Shown one piece after another: positions 1-9,996 of a DNA stretch of 30,848 nt. A model generated the notes under the pieces. The model searched no databases. It saw only the letters and a list, made by a program, of their open reading frames with translations, and was not told where the DNA came from. The number at the start of each line of letters is the position of its first letter. Position 1 is the first letter of the stretch. The position numbers and the translations under genes were made by a program. Source of the stretch: Mesostigma viride (taxonomy: Eukaryota; Streptophyta; Mesostigmatophyceae; Mesostigmatales; Mesostigmataceae); the NCBI GenBank assembly GCA_009746045.1, contig RPFO01001149.1, positions 1 through 30,848 on the forward strand. The letters are read 5' to 3'.

Positions 1-415
1 TTCCCTCTCCCTCTCCCGCTCCCTCTCCCTCCCCTCTCCCTTCCTCTCCCTCTCCCCTCTCCTCCTCCTCTCCCTCTTCCCTCTCCCTCTCCCCTCTCCC
101 TTCTCCCTCTCCCTCTCCCTCTCCCTCTCCCTTCTCCTCTCCCTCTCACTCTCCCTCTCCCTCCCCTCTCTCCCTCTCTGCCTCTCACTCTCCTCCTCTC
201 CTCTCCCCTCTCCCTCTCCCTCTCCTCTCCTCTCCCTCTCCCTCTCCCTTCTCCCTCTCCTCTCCCTCTCCCTCTCCCTCTCCCCTTCTCCCTTCCCTTC
301 ACCTCCCTCCCTCCCTCCCTCCTCCCTCCCTCCCTCCCCCCTCCTCCCTCCCTTCCGCCCTCCCTCCCCCTCCCTCCCTCCCTCCCTCCCTCCCTCCCCC
401 CTCTCTCTCTCTTTT

Positions 416-472
<57 letters not shown>

Positions 473-630
473 CTTCTCTCCCTCTCTTCTCTCTCCTCTC
501 TCGTCCCTCTCCCTTCTCTCTCTCTCTCTTCTTCTCTCTCTACTCTCTCCTCTCTCTCTCCCTCTCTCCCCTCTCTCTCTCTCTCTCCCTCCCTCCTCTC
601 TCCCTCTCTCTCCCTCTCCCTCTTACCCCC
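1..630. repeat. Polypyrimidine low-complexity tract
   Basis: Almost uninterrupted C/T sequence built from CCCTCT, CCCTCC and CT units, ending in a run of C and then T near 626-640. It has no purine interruptions of note and no coding potential. One-strand purine/pyrimidine tracts with mirror symmetry can form triplex DNA. It is not a standard telomere repeat of the CCCTAAA or CCCTAA type. Confidence 0.95.
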
Positions 631-688
631 CCCCCTTTTTACGAAACACCATAATTCTGCCAACGTCACTCTTCCTGGACCGTGTGAT

Positions 689-1091
689 AGTTACGCCCGC
701 CGTCGTTTCTTGTCTTACTGGAAGAGCACATGACCAACATTGGTTGTGCTAGTTACGCCCGCCGTCGTTTCTTTGCCTTTTCGATGTCGAAATATATCTC
801 GGAAAGATGCACCCCCGTCAGTTAACTTGTCATCTTGTAAGCTCAATCTTTCCATGATAGTTACGCCCGCCGTCGTTTCTTTTGCATCTTCGATGTCGAA
901 GTGTTTGTCGTGAAAGTTGCATCCCCGTCAGCTTCTTGTAAGATCAATGTTTCATGATAGTTACGCCCGCCGTCGTTTCTTTTTTATTTTCGATGTCGAA
1001 GAATATGTCGTGAAAGTTGCAGCGCGTTCGTGTCCATTGTGATCTTGTGATATCAAAGTTTCCCATGATAGTTACGCCCGCCGTCGTTTCT
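689..1091 (+). repeat. Left array of the hairpin motif (5 copies)
   Basis: Five near-identical copies start at 689, 751, 859, 959 and 1070, all reading GTTACGCCCGCCGTCGTTTC on the plus strand. From about 770 the copies sit in a degenerate unit of about 100-110 bp that also repeats a CGATGTCGAA block and a GTTGCATCCCCGTC-like block. The motif is an imperfect palindrome with a four-base centre. The array lies just outside the first left-hand ORF, mirroring the array at 27032-27587. Confidence 0.9.
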
Positions 1092-1201
1092 GTTGCTTCT
1101 CGTTCGTTTAAAATATCTAATGAAGTTTTTACCATCGTTCACCTAAAACAAATTACTTTAAATCTGCACCCGTTAAACCACACCCCCCTCGAAATGACTC
1201 C

Positions 1202-1441
1202 ATGGTTGCAGAACAAATGTCAGAAGAAGAACAAAAAAAATGCTTCGGAAACCACAAGCGCAAAAGGAAAGCCGATGACAATTTAGAGACCCTCTCGGAG
1301 GATGTGCCGGAGTTGGTTTCTTCGGATGACGAGTTTGAATACTCAAAAACATCAGGGGGACAAGTTCTTGAGAAAGCATGGAAGGTGTTTGTGACAAACG
1401 CGTTTGTGGAATGGATAAAAAAAAACTATTCCGAGGAATAG
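1202..1441 (+). CDS. Small acidic/basic hypothetical protein
   Basis: An ORF of 79 codons. It has a charged N-terminus, a basic patch near residues 18-24 (HKRKRKA, a possible nuclear localisation signal) and an acidic stretch, ending in a tryptophan-containing helix-like tail (VEWIKKNYSEE). I do not recognise a family. The ATG at 1202 is followed at 1206-1211 by TTGCAG, a good 3' splice acceptor, and a second ATG at 1217 lies five bases behind it, so the true start may be 1217. An AATAAA lies at 1461-1466, about 20 bases after the stop. The next ORF begins 68 bases downstream, so the spacing is tight. Confidence 0.5.
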   Translation: MVAEQMSEEEQKKCFGNHKRKRKADDNLETLSEDVPELVSSDDEFEYSKTSGGQVLEKAWKVFVTNAFVEWIKKNYSEE

Positions 1442-1509
1442 TAACTTGTTATTATAAAATAATAAATTAATGTTTATGAATTTTTTTGTTCGTTTTTTCC
1501 CTGAAAAAG

Positions 1510-1908
1510 ATGGAGTCCGAGATCGTGAATGAAGTCTACGGAAGCGTCCTTCAAAACGTTTTCAAACAAGTTCGCTTTCTGTCGCGTGTCATATTCGAGG
1601 AAGTTCGAGTCGCGCAGGAGAGGACAGGCCGCCACTTGGCCGTTTTATTGGCGTTTGATTCGTTCAGCCAAATGGAGAGAATTATGTACGCCCAGCTAGC
1701 TGATATGAACTTCTGTATTCAAGAGGGTTTTTTCAGACCACAGATGGATCTAAGAGTGCCCATAGACCCAAGGACGGAGTTCCGCCTTTTGGTGTCGTTC
1801 ATTACAAAGGGGCCAAAGATAGAGGGAAGAGGAAGGGGCTCAGCTTGGGTGCACCTACGGGCGCGCATTTTACCCGAATGTTACGCATTCTCTGCGCGTG
1901 AGGGCTGA
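1510..1908 (+). CDS. Hypothetical protein, 132 aa
   Basis: From the ATG at 1510 the frame is open for 132 codons. The N-terminal half looks alpha-helical (alternating hydrophobic residues, LQNVFKQVRFLSRVIFEEV), and the tail is rich in Gly and Arg (GRGRGSAW). No family is recognised. An upstream ATG at 1486 in the same frame would add eight residues. The ATG at 1510 follows a T-rich stretch and AAAAG, a weaker acceptor-like context than its neighbours have. The stop lies only 28 bases before the ATG of the MYND-finger ORF, so the two may share a transcript or, through an unseen intron or frame break, one protein. Confidence 0.5.
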   Translation: MESEIVNEVYGSVLQNVFKQVRFLSRVIFEEVRVAQERTGRHLAVLLAFDSFSQMERIMYAQLADMNFCIQEGFFRPQMDLRVPIDPRTEFRLLVSFITKGPKIEGRGRGSAWVHLRARILPECYAFSAREG

Positions 1909-1936
1909 TGCATGTGTAGGGGCAGTACCCCTCAAC

Positions 1937-2260
1937 ATGAACTTTTTCTTGCTCTCTGACCCGATCGTGAGGGATGGGGATCGCATGCGTAGTACGCGAA
2001 AGTGCTCCAAGGAGGGGTGTGGGTGCGAAACAGGACCTCATATCAAGTGGTGTAGAGGATGTAGGGATGCCAGATATTGCAGTGAGGAGTGCCAGCGTGC
2101 GGACTGGAGTAGGCATAAGGATAGATGCGAACGTCTGAGGCAAGCGAGGGAGGTGCTGGCAGGGGTGAAGTGGGGGGTTAACGTGACGACGATACTGGAT
2201 AAAACTATGGGGTCTGATGTCGACTTCTCCTTCAACTTCCACGACGGCTCTGCCTCTTAG
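1937..2260 (+). CDS. MYND-type zinc-finger protein, ~107 aa
   Basis: The protein carries a clear MYND finger: CSKEGC, then WCRGC, then RYCSEEC, then W-SRHKDRC. The order of Cys pairs and the closing His-x3-Cys match the MYND consensus, except that the first pair is C-x4-C instead of the usual C-x2-C. MYND fingers are protein-protein interaction modules found in chromatin and signalling proteins, and also in large DNA viruses of algae. Outside the finger there is only a short tail rich in Asp, Phe and Ser. The start is uncertain: the frame is open upstream to about 1898, but 1937 is the first ATG, and 1985 is another. A function beyond binding cannot be given. Confidence 0.7.
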   Translation: MNFFLLSDPIVRDGDRMRSTRKCSKEGCGCETGPHIKWCRGCRDARYCSEECQRADWSRHKDRCERLRQAREVLAGVKWGVNVTTILDKTMGSDVDFSFNFHDGSAS

Positions 2261-2358
2261 AAAAACTTGAAAAGAGTAATAACTTGTTTATATGATGTTA
2301 TATTTAATGTTTAATGTTTAATGTTTATAACGTATCATTTTCCTCCTACGCGCAGGAA

Positions 2359-2559
2359 ATGGTGGAGGTTAAGGAGAGTTTGGCCAAAAGGCAAAGGACC
2401 GACACACTTCGACATAATGGAAGGAGTCTTCCATTGTACATCAAAAAAATAGTCGAGGATTACTGGCTCGCTTCCGACTCGACTCCTCGTCCGAGTCCGG
2501 TGATACCGGACAGTGTCAAAGTCTGGAAGGTTTCAGCACATCAATCGCACATTGAATAG
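2359..2559 (+). CDS. Small hypothetical protein, 66 aa
   Basis: Short ORF starting at an ATG that lies three bases after a strong acceptor-like sequence (CTACGCGCAG). It has a basic patch (AKRQRTDTLR, possible nuclear signal), a central aromatic stretch (IVEDYWLASD), and Ser/Pro-rich sequence before the stop. No family is recognised. A hairpin motif copy lies 33 bases beyond the stop at 2592-2613, and AATAAA sites follow at 2640 and 2653. The small size makes this call tentative; position and leader pattern are the main support. Confidence 0.4.
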   Translation: MVEVKESLAKRQRTDTLRHNGRSLPLYIKKIVEDYWLASDSTPRPSPVIPDSVKVWKVSAHQSHIE

Positions 2560-2591
2560 ATAATGTTTTATCGCCATATTGCTGTTCGACA

Positions 2592-2613
2592 AGTTGCGCC
2601 TTGGGGCGTTTCT
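2592..2613 (+). repeat. Hairpin motif copy in a 3' flank
   Basis: Motif variant with arms GCGCC and GGCGT around a TTGG centre, 33 bases after the stop of the 2359-2559 ORF. It is sense-oriented with the local genes and precedes two AATAAA-like signals, so it would lie in the 3' UTR of that ORF. Confidence 0.8.
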
Positions 2614-2723
2614 TTGCGCCAAATTTAAACCTTCGTATTAATAAACAAGTACAATAAAAAAATTTCAAAACGTTTTTTGAATTTTATTTTCCGGGGCCGG
2701 TATGTTATCGTAACTTGTCGCAG

Positions 2724-3590
2724 ATGTCCGGTTCGACGGAAGATTCGTCCGATTCGTCTAGTCACCTCCTGATGGAGGATTGGCAACGACTTCAACAACA
2801 CCAAGCGGTTGCCACTGTCATTCAGAGTGTTGCTCGCTCAATAGGGGCGCCGCGCAAGTGTGATGTGTCCACTTGCAAGAAAACCGCTCTCGGATTTGAC
2901 TTGTATTGCCGAAAGCACGAAGAACATTCTCGTCACATCGAAAATGCCCTCAGTCGCGGACTTGGAATGGCGGGCGCCCTCGGACCTGGATTGGCGGGGG
3001 GGGCCCTGCGACTTCGCCTGGACATGACTGTCGGAGAGGTCGTGGGTGTAAATTTTGATTTCACCAGGGGAGACGAGTACTTCCTTGAAGATTGGATAGT
3101 CAAAGACTCCGCGACAGGTGCGGACTTGGCAAAGGGAGGCTACGTTGCCGGCGCCCAAGAAAATGGTTGGAGTAGCTTGAGATGCTTTTTGATGACGACA
3201 CCTTTTGCCGACTCGCGTGACACGGATGTAAGCGAACTTTATCGGCGTATGTGTTTTGCACTCGCCGACATTCCGCTGATAACTCAACGAGAGTTCGATT
3301 TTCGCGTGGAAACAAAAGCCAAAGCGATTGTATCCGGCGTGAAGGCGATTGTGGAGGAGGAGCAGGATTCTCTGTGTGCAGAGTATTTGGAGAGAGTGGC
3401 CCCGATGAAGACGAGGAGGTCCGAAATCTATCCTGACACCGGCAACAAGGAGGCAAAGTTGGTGGCCGCCAAAGAAGAGATGTTCGCTCGTGTCGATGAA
3501 ATGGCGGCGAAAGAGGTTCCGAGAGTTCGCTCGATCGGTTGTTGCAAAACCTGCAGAGAGTGGAACGAGTCGCGGGACAGTCTATATTGA
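2724..3590 (+). CDS. Zinc-binding (C-x4-C-x10-C-x2-H) hypothetical protein A, 288 aa
   Basis: The start is an ATG placed exactly behind TTGTCGCAG. After an acidic, Ser-rich head comes a compact Cys/His motif, CDVSTCKK...YCRKH, with spacing C-x4-C-x10-C-x2-H. The protein encoded at 3871-4605 has the same spacing, and both have KK directly after the second Cys. The pattern recalls EsV-1-7-type C-x4-C...C-x2-H repeats of brown algae and their viruses, but the middle spacing is shorter, so I do not assign it. A Gly/Ala-rich stretch (around residues 76-92) and a largely helical C-terminus follow, with CCKTC near the end. The leader GGCCGGTATGTT...CGCAGATGTCC is shared with the next ORF. A DNA- or RNA-binding regulatory role is possible but unproven. 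Confidence 0.65.
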   Translation: MSGSTEDSSDSSSHLLMEDWQRLQQHQAVATVIQSVARSIGAPRKCDVSTCKKTALGFDLYCRKHEEHSRHIENALSRGLGMAGALGPGLAGGALRLRLDMTVGEVVGVNFDFTRGDEYFLEDWIVKDSATGADLAKGGYVAGAQENGWSSLRCFLMTTPFADSRDTDVSELYRRMCFALADIPLITQREFDFRVETKAKAIVSGVKAIVEEEQDSLCAEYLERVAPMKTRRSEIYPDTGNKEAKLVAAKEEMFARVDEMAAKEVPRVRSIGCCKTCREWNESRDSLY

Positions 3591-3594
3591 TATG

Positions 3595-3756
3595 AGTTGC
3601 GCCCGCCGGCGTTTCTCTGGTCTTGAATGCCCCCCCTCTACATACACATTATATTGTCTGGACATTCGTATGTAGTGACAATCGTAGTCGATGTGATTGC
3701 CATTCGTTTGTACGTAGAAAGTGGTTGTTGAGGAAGTTGCGCCCCAGGGCGTTTCT
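3595..3756 (+). repeat. Two hairpin motif copies between ORFs
   Basis: Copies at 3595-3616 (arms GCGCC/GGCGT, centre CGCC) and 3735-3756 (centre CCAG). The first starts five bases after the stop codon of the upstream ORF. Both read in the direction of transcription. AATAAA follows at 3808-3813. Confidence 0.85.
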
Positions 3757-3870
3757 TTGTTGCATTTTCTTCAAATTTTAGCTCGCATAAATAGATGAAG
3801 ATGACTTAATAAATGCCAGTTTTTTTTAATAATATAAACTACTCGCGGCCGGTATGTTCTGGTTTCGCAG

Positions 3871-4605
3871 ATGTCCAGTCTGACGGTCGACATAAGGGGA
3901 CGTCCATATCAGGACGCTGTTTTCCGGATTTTTGAGAAGGATCCCGAAAAGAAGTGCCGGGATAGGAAATGTAAAAAGCTGTCAATTACCGACATGGGTC
4001 TGTGTGGGGAACACATCGTAGCTTTTGGAAAGGACATGATTTCCCGTCATTTGCAACAATACGTTGACAACAATTGTGTGGGAGGGGCGCAGATGGACGT
4101 CCTTCTTGAGGATGGAGTGGACGGAGCCAAAAGGGCTGTAATTCGGCTGTCGGAAATGGATGATGACAAAGAGGACGTGAACATTCGCCTTAAGAGGCAC
4201 GACGATAACACGGCCGATTGTGTGTTTGGGTCTCGAGGAGTGGCGGATGAGAGGCAGGTCTTCCATGATGCCGCGGAGAAGGTGGTGGAATGGATGATGG
4301 GTTGGTCAAATCTTGACGTTCGCATATTCAACCGTCTGACGTCTGATTTCCTTCTCCGGGGAAGTTTCAAGATGGTTGACCGTGCAAGGCAGTCCAGGAA
4401 CCAGGTATCCGTTTCCATGGCCAGTCCGATCGCACGCATGATTGAGGGGGGCCCTCTTCCGCGCAACCTTGCCTCGAGATTTCGAAAATACCGTGAAGGG
4501 CTCGACCGAAAATCAGCAGCGATTTCCCATTCGCGAACCACTTATGGGTCGACGGAGGTGGTAACGGAATTTTTTTGCATTTCCTTGCCAATTGATTCTT
4601 TATGA
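3871..4605 (+). CDS. Zinc-binding (C-x4-C-x10-C-x2-H) hypothetical protein B, 244 aa
   Basis: Starts at an ATG directly behind GGTTTCGCAG. Residues about 29-48 hold CRDRKCKK...GLCGEH, the same C-x4-C-x10-C-x2-H finger as in the protein at 2724-3590, again with KK after the second Cys. The rest is mixed alpha/beta in character with an acidic middle (DDDKEDVN) and a basic C-terminal third (FRKYREGLDRKS). The protein's other parts do not align obviously with protein A, so they are paralogous at most in the finger and in the leader. No family is named. The stop is followed after 40 bases by another hairpin motif. Confidence 0.65.
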   Translation: MSSLTVDIRGRPYQDAVFRIFEKDPEKKCRDRKCKKLSITDMGLCGEHIVAFGKDMISRHLQQYVDNNCVGGAQMDVLLEDGVDGAKRAVIRLSEMDDDKEDVNIRLKRHDDNTADCVFGSRGVADERQVFHDAAEKVVEWMMGWSNLDVRIFNRLTSDFLLRGSFKMVDRARQSRNQVSVSMASPIARMIEGGPLPRNLASRFRKYREGLDRKSAAISHSRTTYGSTEVVTEFFCISLPIDSL

Positions 4606-4644
4606 GGGACATAGAGTTGTTTGTATAGAGAGTGAATTGACGAA

Positions 4645-4779
4645 AGTTGCGACGGCGGTCGCATCTTTTAGTGCGTCGTTCTCTTGTTATGAATCTCTGT
4701 TCATTCTGAATTATAACGTTGTTTGTACCTTGACATAATGATGCATTTTTTGTATTGAGTTGCGACGTGGGGCGCATCT
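4645..4779 (+). repeat. Two hairpin motif copies upstream of the large gene
   Basis: Copies at 4645-4666 and 4758-4779. The first has fully complementary arms (TGCGAC / GTCGCA around GGCG), the best hairpin of the set. Both end in GCATCT instead of GTTTCT, so they form a local subtype. They sit between the stop at 4605 and the ATG at 4828. Confidence 0.8.
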
Positions 4780-4827
4780 TCCTGCTGACTCGTATGTTTT
4801 TTCCAATTTTTTTGTTTTGTGTTGCAG

Positions 4828-7800
4828 ATGGAAAAGGGCGGCCCTACATCGCAGGTGGTCGGCGACTCTCCCCCTAGGGGGGAAGGGTCAGAAGGGCAAC
4901 CAGTTCAGGCCCAAGGCGCCTCCCCACAACAGCCTCCTCACAAGCGTGCAAGGGAGGGCACGCCGCCCCCAATGGTGGAATCTGGTGTCAGCTTTGCCGC
5001 GGTCACTGGGAAGGATGAGTACCACGGTGGTCTTGAGATGGTGGACGATCCGGTTAAGCGGATTCAGATTGAGCGGTTTGAGCGACTCGCGAATGGCACT
5101 CGTGAACAGCAATTCGCGCTGTACCAAGACATCCTTAATGACAAACCTGAAGTCGCCAAGGTGCCTTATACCTCCAAGCGCACATTCATGCCTCGTTTCG
5201 AAACCCTGCTCCAGCAGGAGCTAAGGTTGCGTCGGTTGGCTCAGAATGCGCCAGAGACAGTAGCCGCCGCGCCCTCCCATGCCGCGCCTGCCGCAGTAGC
5301 CCAAAAGAGGGGGGAGAGTGTGCACGAGTCGGCCGCAGTGCCCTCAACCGCAAGGGATCCCCCCGCGACTTCCAAGCCGGTCGCGACGGGCGATATGCCC
5401 CCGCCGCGGCAGAGGGGAAGGGGGAAGGGGGTCGATGGAGGGGAAGTCCTCGATGTTTTCGATATGACGCTGGGCAATTTGGAAGGTGGCGGGCCGATCT
5501 TCGTAAGTCTCCGCCCATTAAATTGATGTCGTGAAATACAATACGCATTTTTTTGCAATATTCGCCAGACATGTCATTTCCGACAACTAAGCGGATTTTT
5601 ACTTTCCGTTGAAATGTTCGCAGGGCCGGCAAGAGGATGTTGGTGCAAGAGAAGCCCGCTCAATGGCGGGAAGCACCCAGGTACATGAGTGCGTCAGATT
5701 CCTCTCCGGTTTACTTGTATTGAAAAGGTTTGCGTGCGTATATCCTTGTTTATTTTTGTAGTAATTTTTTTCTTGTGAATGGACAATCGCGTTTGCTATT
5801 TTTACAGGGAAGTCCGTTCGAGCAGCAAGAGGGCGGTGACAGGAGGGGAAGTGGATCTTACGGTGGTTCCACTGCAGAGGGGGGAAGGGTAAGTTACCGT
5901 TGACTTACAAATTGAAAGTTTAGGTTCGTCCTCAATTGACAGAGTTACGACGGCCGGCGTTTCTCTACACTTTTCTTACATTAAAAATCTTCCGTTGATA
6001 ATGTTCTTGCAGGAAGCCGGTCGTCAGGGTGGGGCAAATCTCCAGGGAGAGGGGGCTATCGCTGTCGGTGAGCCTGTGTCAGAGGGCGCGGGTGGAAGCG
6101 ACGGCGATACTGCGAAAATGACACGCTTTAAGGAGCAAGCGGATGCTTATCAACTGAAGAAGTTGGCAAAGTGGGTTGTGGCCGAGGTGAGAACGGAAAC
6201 AGCCCCACCTGAGGTACGGAACCAGATGATGACTCTCCATCAAGTCGCTGAGTTGATCGTGAAGAATGCGTGCGCGCCCGATGGCGCCACACAGCCTGAG
6301 GAGATCCCGAGCGCCAAGGCCTTGATAAAGTGGATGGAGGAGAACCTGTTCGAGGGCAAAGGGAAGGAGAGGAAGTGTAAACTGAAGACGGTGACGATGG
6401 CGGACGCCAAGACTCTGATCAAGATGTTGAAGGAACACGATGCCCGCCGGGACAAGTCTCCGAAGATCGCGAAGGGGTCGAAGAAAGCGGCTGAAGCAGC
6501 AGCGGTTGAGGGGAATGAGGTAAGTCTACCTCTGTTGTGAGGGGGGCTTTGTTCTTGAGGTCCAGGTTTCATGTAGGTTGCGACGGCCGGCGTTTCTCAA
6601 GTGTGACACTTACTTCCTTTTGACTAACACTTACTTCCTTTCCTGATTTCGCATCGTTGAGGGAAATGAGCCAAGTGTACCTCTGTTGTGAGGGGGGCTC
6701 TGATCTTGAGGTTTAGGTTTCATCTAGGTTGCGACGGCCGGCGTTTCTCAAGTGTGACATTTACTTTATTCCTTTCGGTTATGCTTTCCTGATTTTTTCA
6801 TATCATTGTTAAGGGGAACGAGGTAAGTATACCTCTGTCGTGAGGGGGGCTTTGATGTTGAGGTTCAGGTTTCATGTAGGTTGCGACGGCCGGCGTTTCT
6901 CAATCGGCATTTACTTTATTCCTTTTGGTTATGCTTTCCTGATTTTTTCGCATCAACGCAGTACGTGCAGGCCGAGAGGGCGACCCACGCGGCCATCCTG
7001 TACTCAATCAGCCTCGACCAGCACGCGCGCCGCGAGAACATGAAAATAGATAGTACGTGGACTGCTGCCGTCGACGAACACCAGAAGGGACTCTCCGAAG
7101 CACTTGCGACCTACAAGGGGAAGGCGCTGAAGGGAAAGGGGAAAGGAAAGGAGGTGGAGGTTGCGGATGCTCCCGTGTCTCTGCTTGAGAAATGGGAGAA
7201 GTCCCCGGTGTCGCAGGATGATGATGACATCCTGGATGTGAACGATGAGATCGCGAAGGGCAAACGGTTGCGGAAGCAGCTTGCCGTTCAGCCTCGGGAC
7301 CTCGATGAGATGTCCAAAGCCTTGGTGCATCGAAATCGGGTGTGGACAAGGAACCTGTTCGTGGGGCCTCAGAAGCTCCTCGCACGAGACTTGCATCTGT
7401 CTAGAGCCGAGCAGAACGCCACCATTTTTGCAAACTCGGAGTCCGACTACGGCCACGACAAGCTGGTGATTCCTGTGTGGCGGTACTCGTTCCAGTTTTT
7501 GGCTGACCGGTGCCCCAACAGTTTTCATGACTGGATGAAAAAGGAAGGCACCCAGCGTCAGCTCGCGCAACTCTTCGGGGAGATGGGGGGGGCACGGACA
7601 ATGAAGGCTGGCTACGCTCGCGCAATGACTGACAAAGAGATTGATATCTACCTGCGAACGAGCTCGGCCAAGGGAATGGCCGAAGCTGCTTCCACCGCGG
7701 TTCTGACAGGACCGGCCGATATTCTGGACTCACTTAAGCCCGTGGACGTGAGAAAGGCCGCGCTTTTGGACAGTTTGTGCAAGTCCGCCTGGGAGATGGC

Positions 7801-9940
7801 TCCACTCGAGAAGAAGACACCGTTGCCGCCAGCCATTTGCGGCTTTCTCGTGCTGGACGGGAACCACTTTACCACACTCATCAAATCGGTGAAATTCGAA
7901 CTGGTCACCGACAATATGACGGTGGACCAAAGATCTGTGTGGTACCAGGCAATGCTGAATGGTTTCATGAAGGCGGAAAAGCTCAGGGTCGTTGCGCGGG
8001 GAGGGAAGGAGCAGGAGGTCACGAAGACCGTGGCCGCGGCGAAGCTGGAGGAGTGGGCAACTGATTGGACGAATTTCGGGGGGGTGGACGTGCAGATGCT
8101 CAAGGGTGAGACCATCCTGCCGACCTGGTGGCAGATCCGTGAACAGAAGGTAAGCCAGGTTGCGACCGCCGGCGTTTCTATAAGTGGTTTTCTTGTGTTA
8201 ATTTCAGTATGCCATTAGTTCGGTCAAGATGCGACCGCCGGCGTTTCTATAAGGGGTTTTCATGTTCCACCTTAGCATGCCATATTTTGGTCAAGATGCG
8301 ACCGCCGGCGTTTCTGTCAGTCGTATTCTTGTTCTCAGTTGAGTTGTGCTTATTTGGGAGGACTGTCGATGTGTCTCTGCGCGTTGTTGCCCTACGGGGA
8401 TGCAGGTTACCGAACAAGTCGGCAAGATGATCGAAGTTGTCAGGCAGCTCGGGAACGCCATGAACGCCGAGGACACAGCCCAAGCCAAGGCAACGTGGGG
8501 CTCAGCGCTGGGGGATGTGCACCGGGCCTACCAGGCATATGGACCCGTCAAGAGAGGGAAGGGCGTGTCTCTCCCAACTCCTCTGTACGGCAAGATCTGG
8601 GCGATTGTGAAGCCCTTTTGGCAGAAAGGAGAGCAAGCCAAGGCCGAAGGGGACGGCGCAGGCGACAAGGCAGGAGGGGCTGAAGAGACGGACAAGTGGG
8701 GGCCGGACCAGAAGAACTTCATGCAGCGCTGGCTGTTCTGGTGTGAGGACCCTTTGAAGCCCGCTGTCGACGGCAAGCCGGCGATCGCACAGGATATCGC
8801 GGCTCGGCAAGACTTCCTTGACACGCGCCCTAAAGACAAGGCGCACGAACTGTCCATTTTCACCGCGCATCGGGAACTTGCGAGTTTCCAGTACTTCGAC
8901 AGCCTGATCCAAGCGCCGATCATGTCCTGTGAGGCCCCTCCCAGCAACCTGATAAAAATAATGGAAGTCGCCAAGAATTTGATAGAGGCGGCAAAGCAAT
9001 TCGCCCACATCAAGTTCCTGGAGAACCCCGAGCTGATGGCCGCTTGCAAACAACTAAACGGGACTTTCGACCCCGTATTGGTGAGGGAGCACGTGTTTGG
9101 CGTGAAGCTGAAGGGCACCGTCGCCACGGACCTCGACAAGTTCATCGCCGACTGCCGCCTGACCAGAGACTTTTGGCGGGTGATCGTCACGGCCACGAGG
9201 GCGATCATTCTCACGCTGAGGGACCTTCCGCCGGCTAAAAGGAAAGTGGTCGACCAGAAGGACTGGAAGTTCCCGAGAGGGCTGCTCGCTTCCCACCCCC
9301 GTCATTTGTATGACGATTTGGGGGTGAAGACCAAACATCTGCTGGGTGTGCCACAGCAGGAGGCGGCGGCGGAGGAGGAGGTGCAGGCGGCGGCTAAGGA
9401 GGAGGGGACTGCCAAGGCCAAGAGGGGGTGGTGGGACAGGCTGGAAGCCTTCACCTATTGGGACGGGGTGAAGATGGGACCCGACTGGATCGCATACAGG
9501 ACAATGACATGGAAGGAAAACGAAAAAAGAAAGGATCTGGTGGTGACGAAGGTGGTGGACGAGTTGTACACGGGGTCTGAAGACCTTCCTGGGAAGCTGA
9601 AGGACCAGGCGTTTGCTGTGCTGGACCTGACAGCTGACAGCAACGAGAAGTGGAGGAACCTGCGCGAGTGGGATCAAGACTGTATTCCGGTCGACAGCCA
9701 GATACCCTTACCCTCCTCCCGTTTGAGGTATGCCGCGTGGGATGTGGTTGACCAGATCACCAAGGCCCTGTTGAAGGGACCCTCCAGAGTTCTGCTGGTG
9801 TTCGGGTTACCCGCCCATATCCGCCGGTGGAAGCGCCTGGTCCGACTTATCAAATATCGGCTTCTTGAAGATGGGTGGCAAGACGTCGACATGGACTTTG
9901 CCGTGGTCGTGGACGACGAAGACGACGGGGATCATCATTC

Positions 9941-9996
<56 letters not shown>

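Noticed and set aside
1-630. Telomere
   Set aside because: The repeat lacks the A of plant/animal telomere units (CCCTAAA or CCCTAA) and is heterogeneous.
9054-9677. Long minus-strand ORFs under exons 5 and 6
   Set aside because: They overlap a well-supported plus-strand coding exon and have Leu/Arg/Pro-rich shadow composition.
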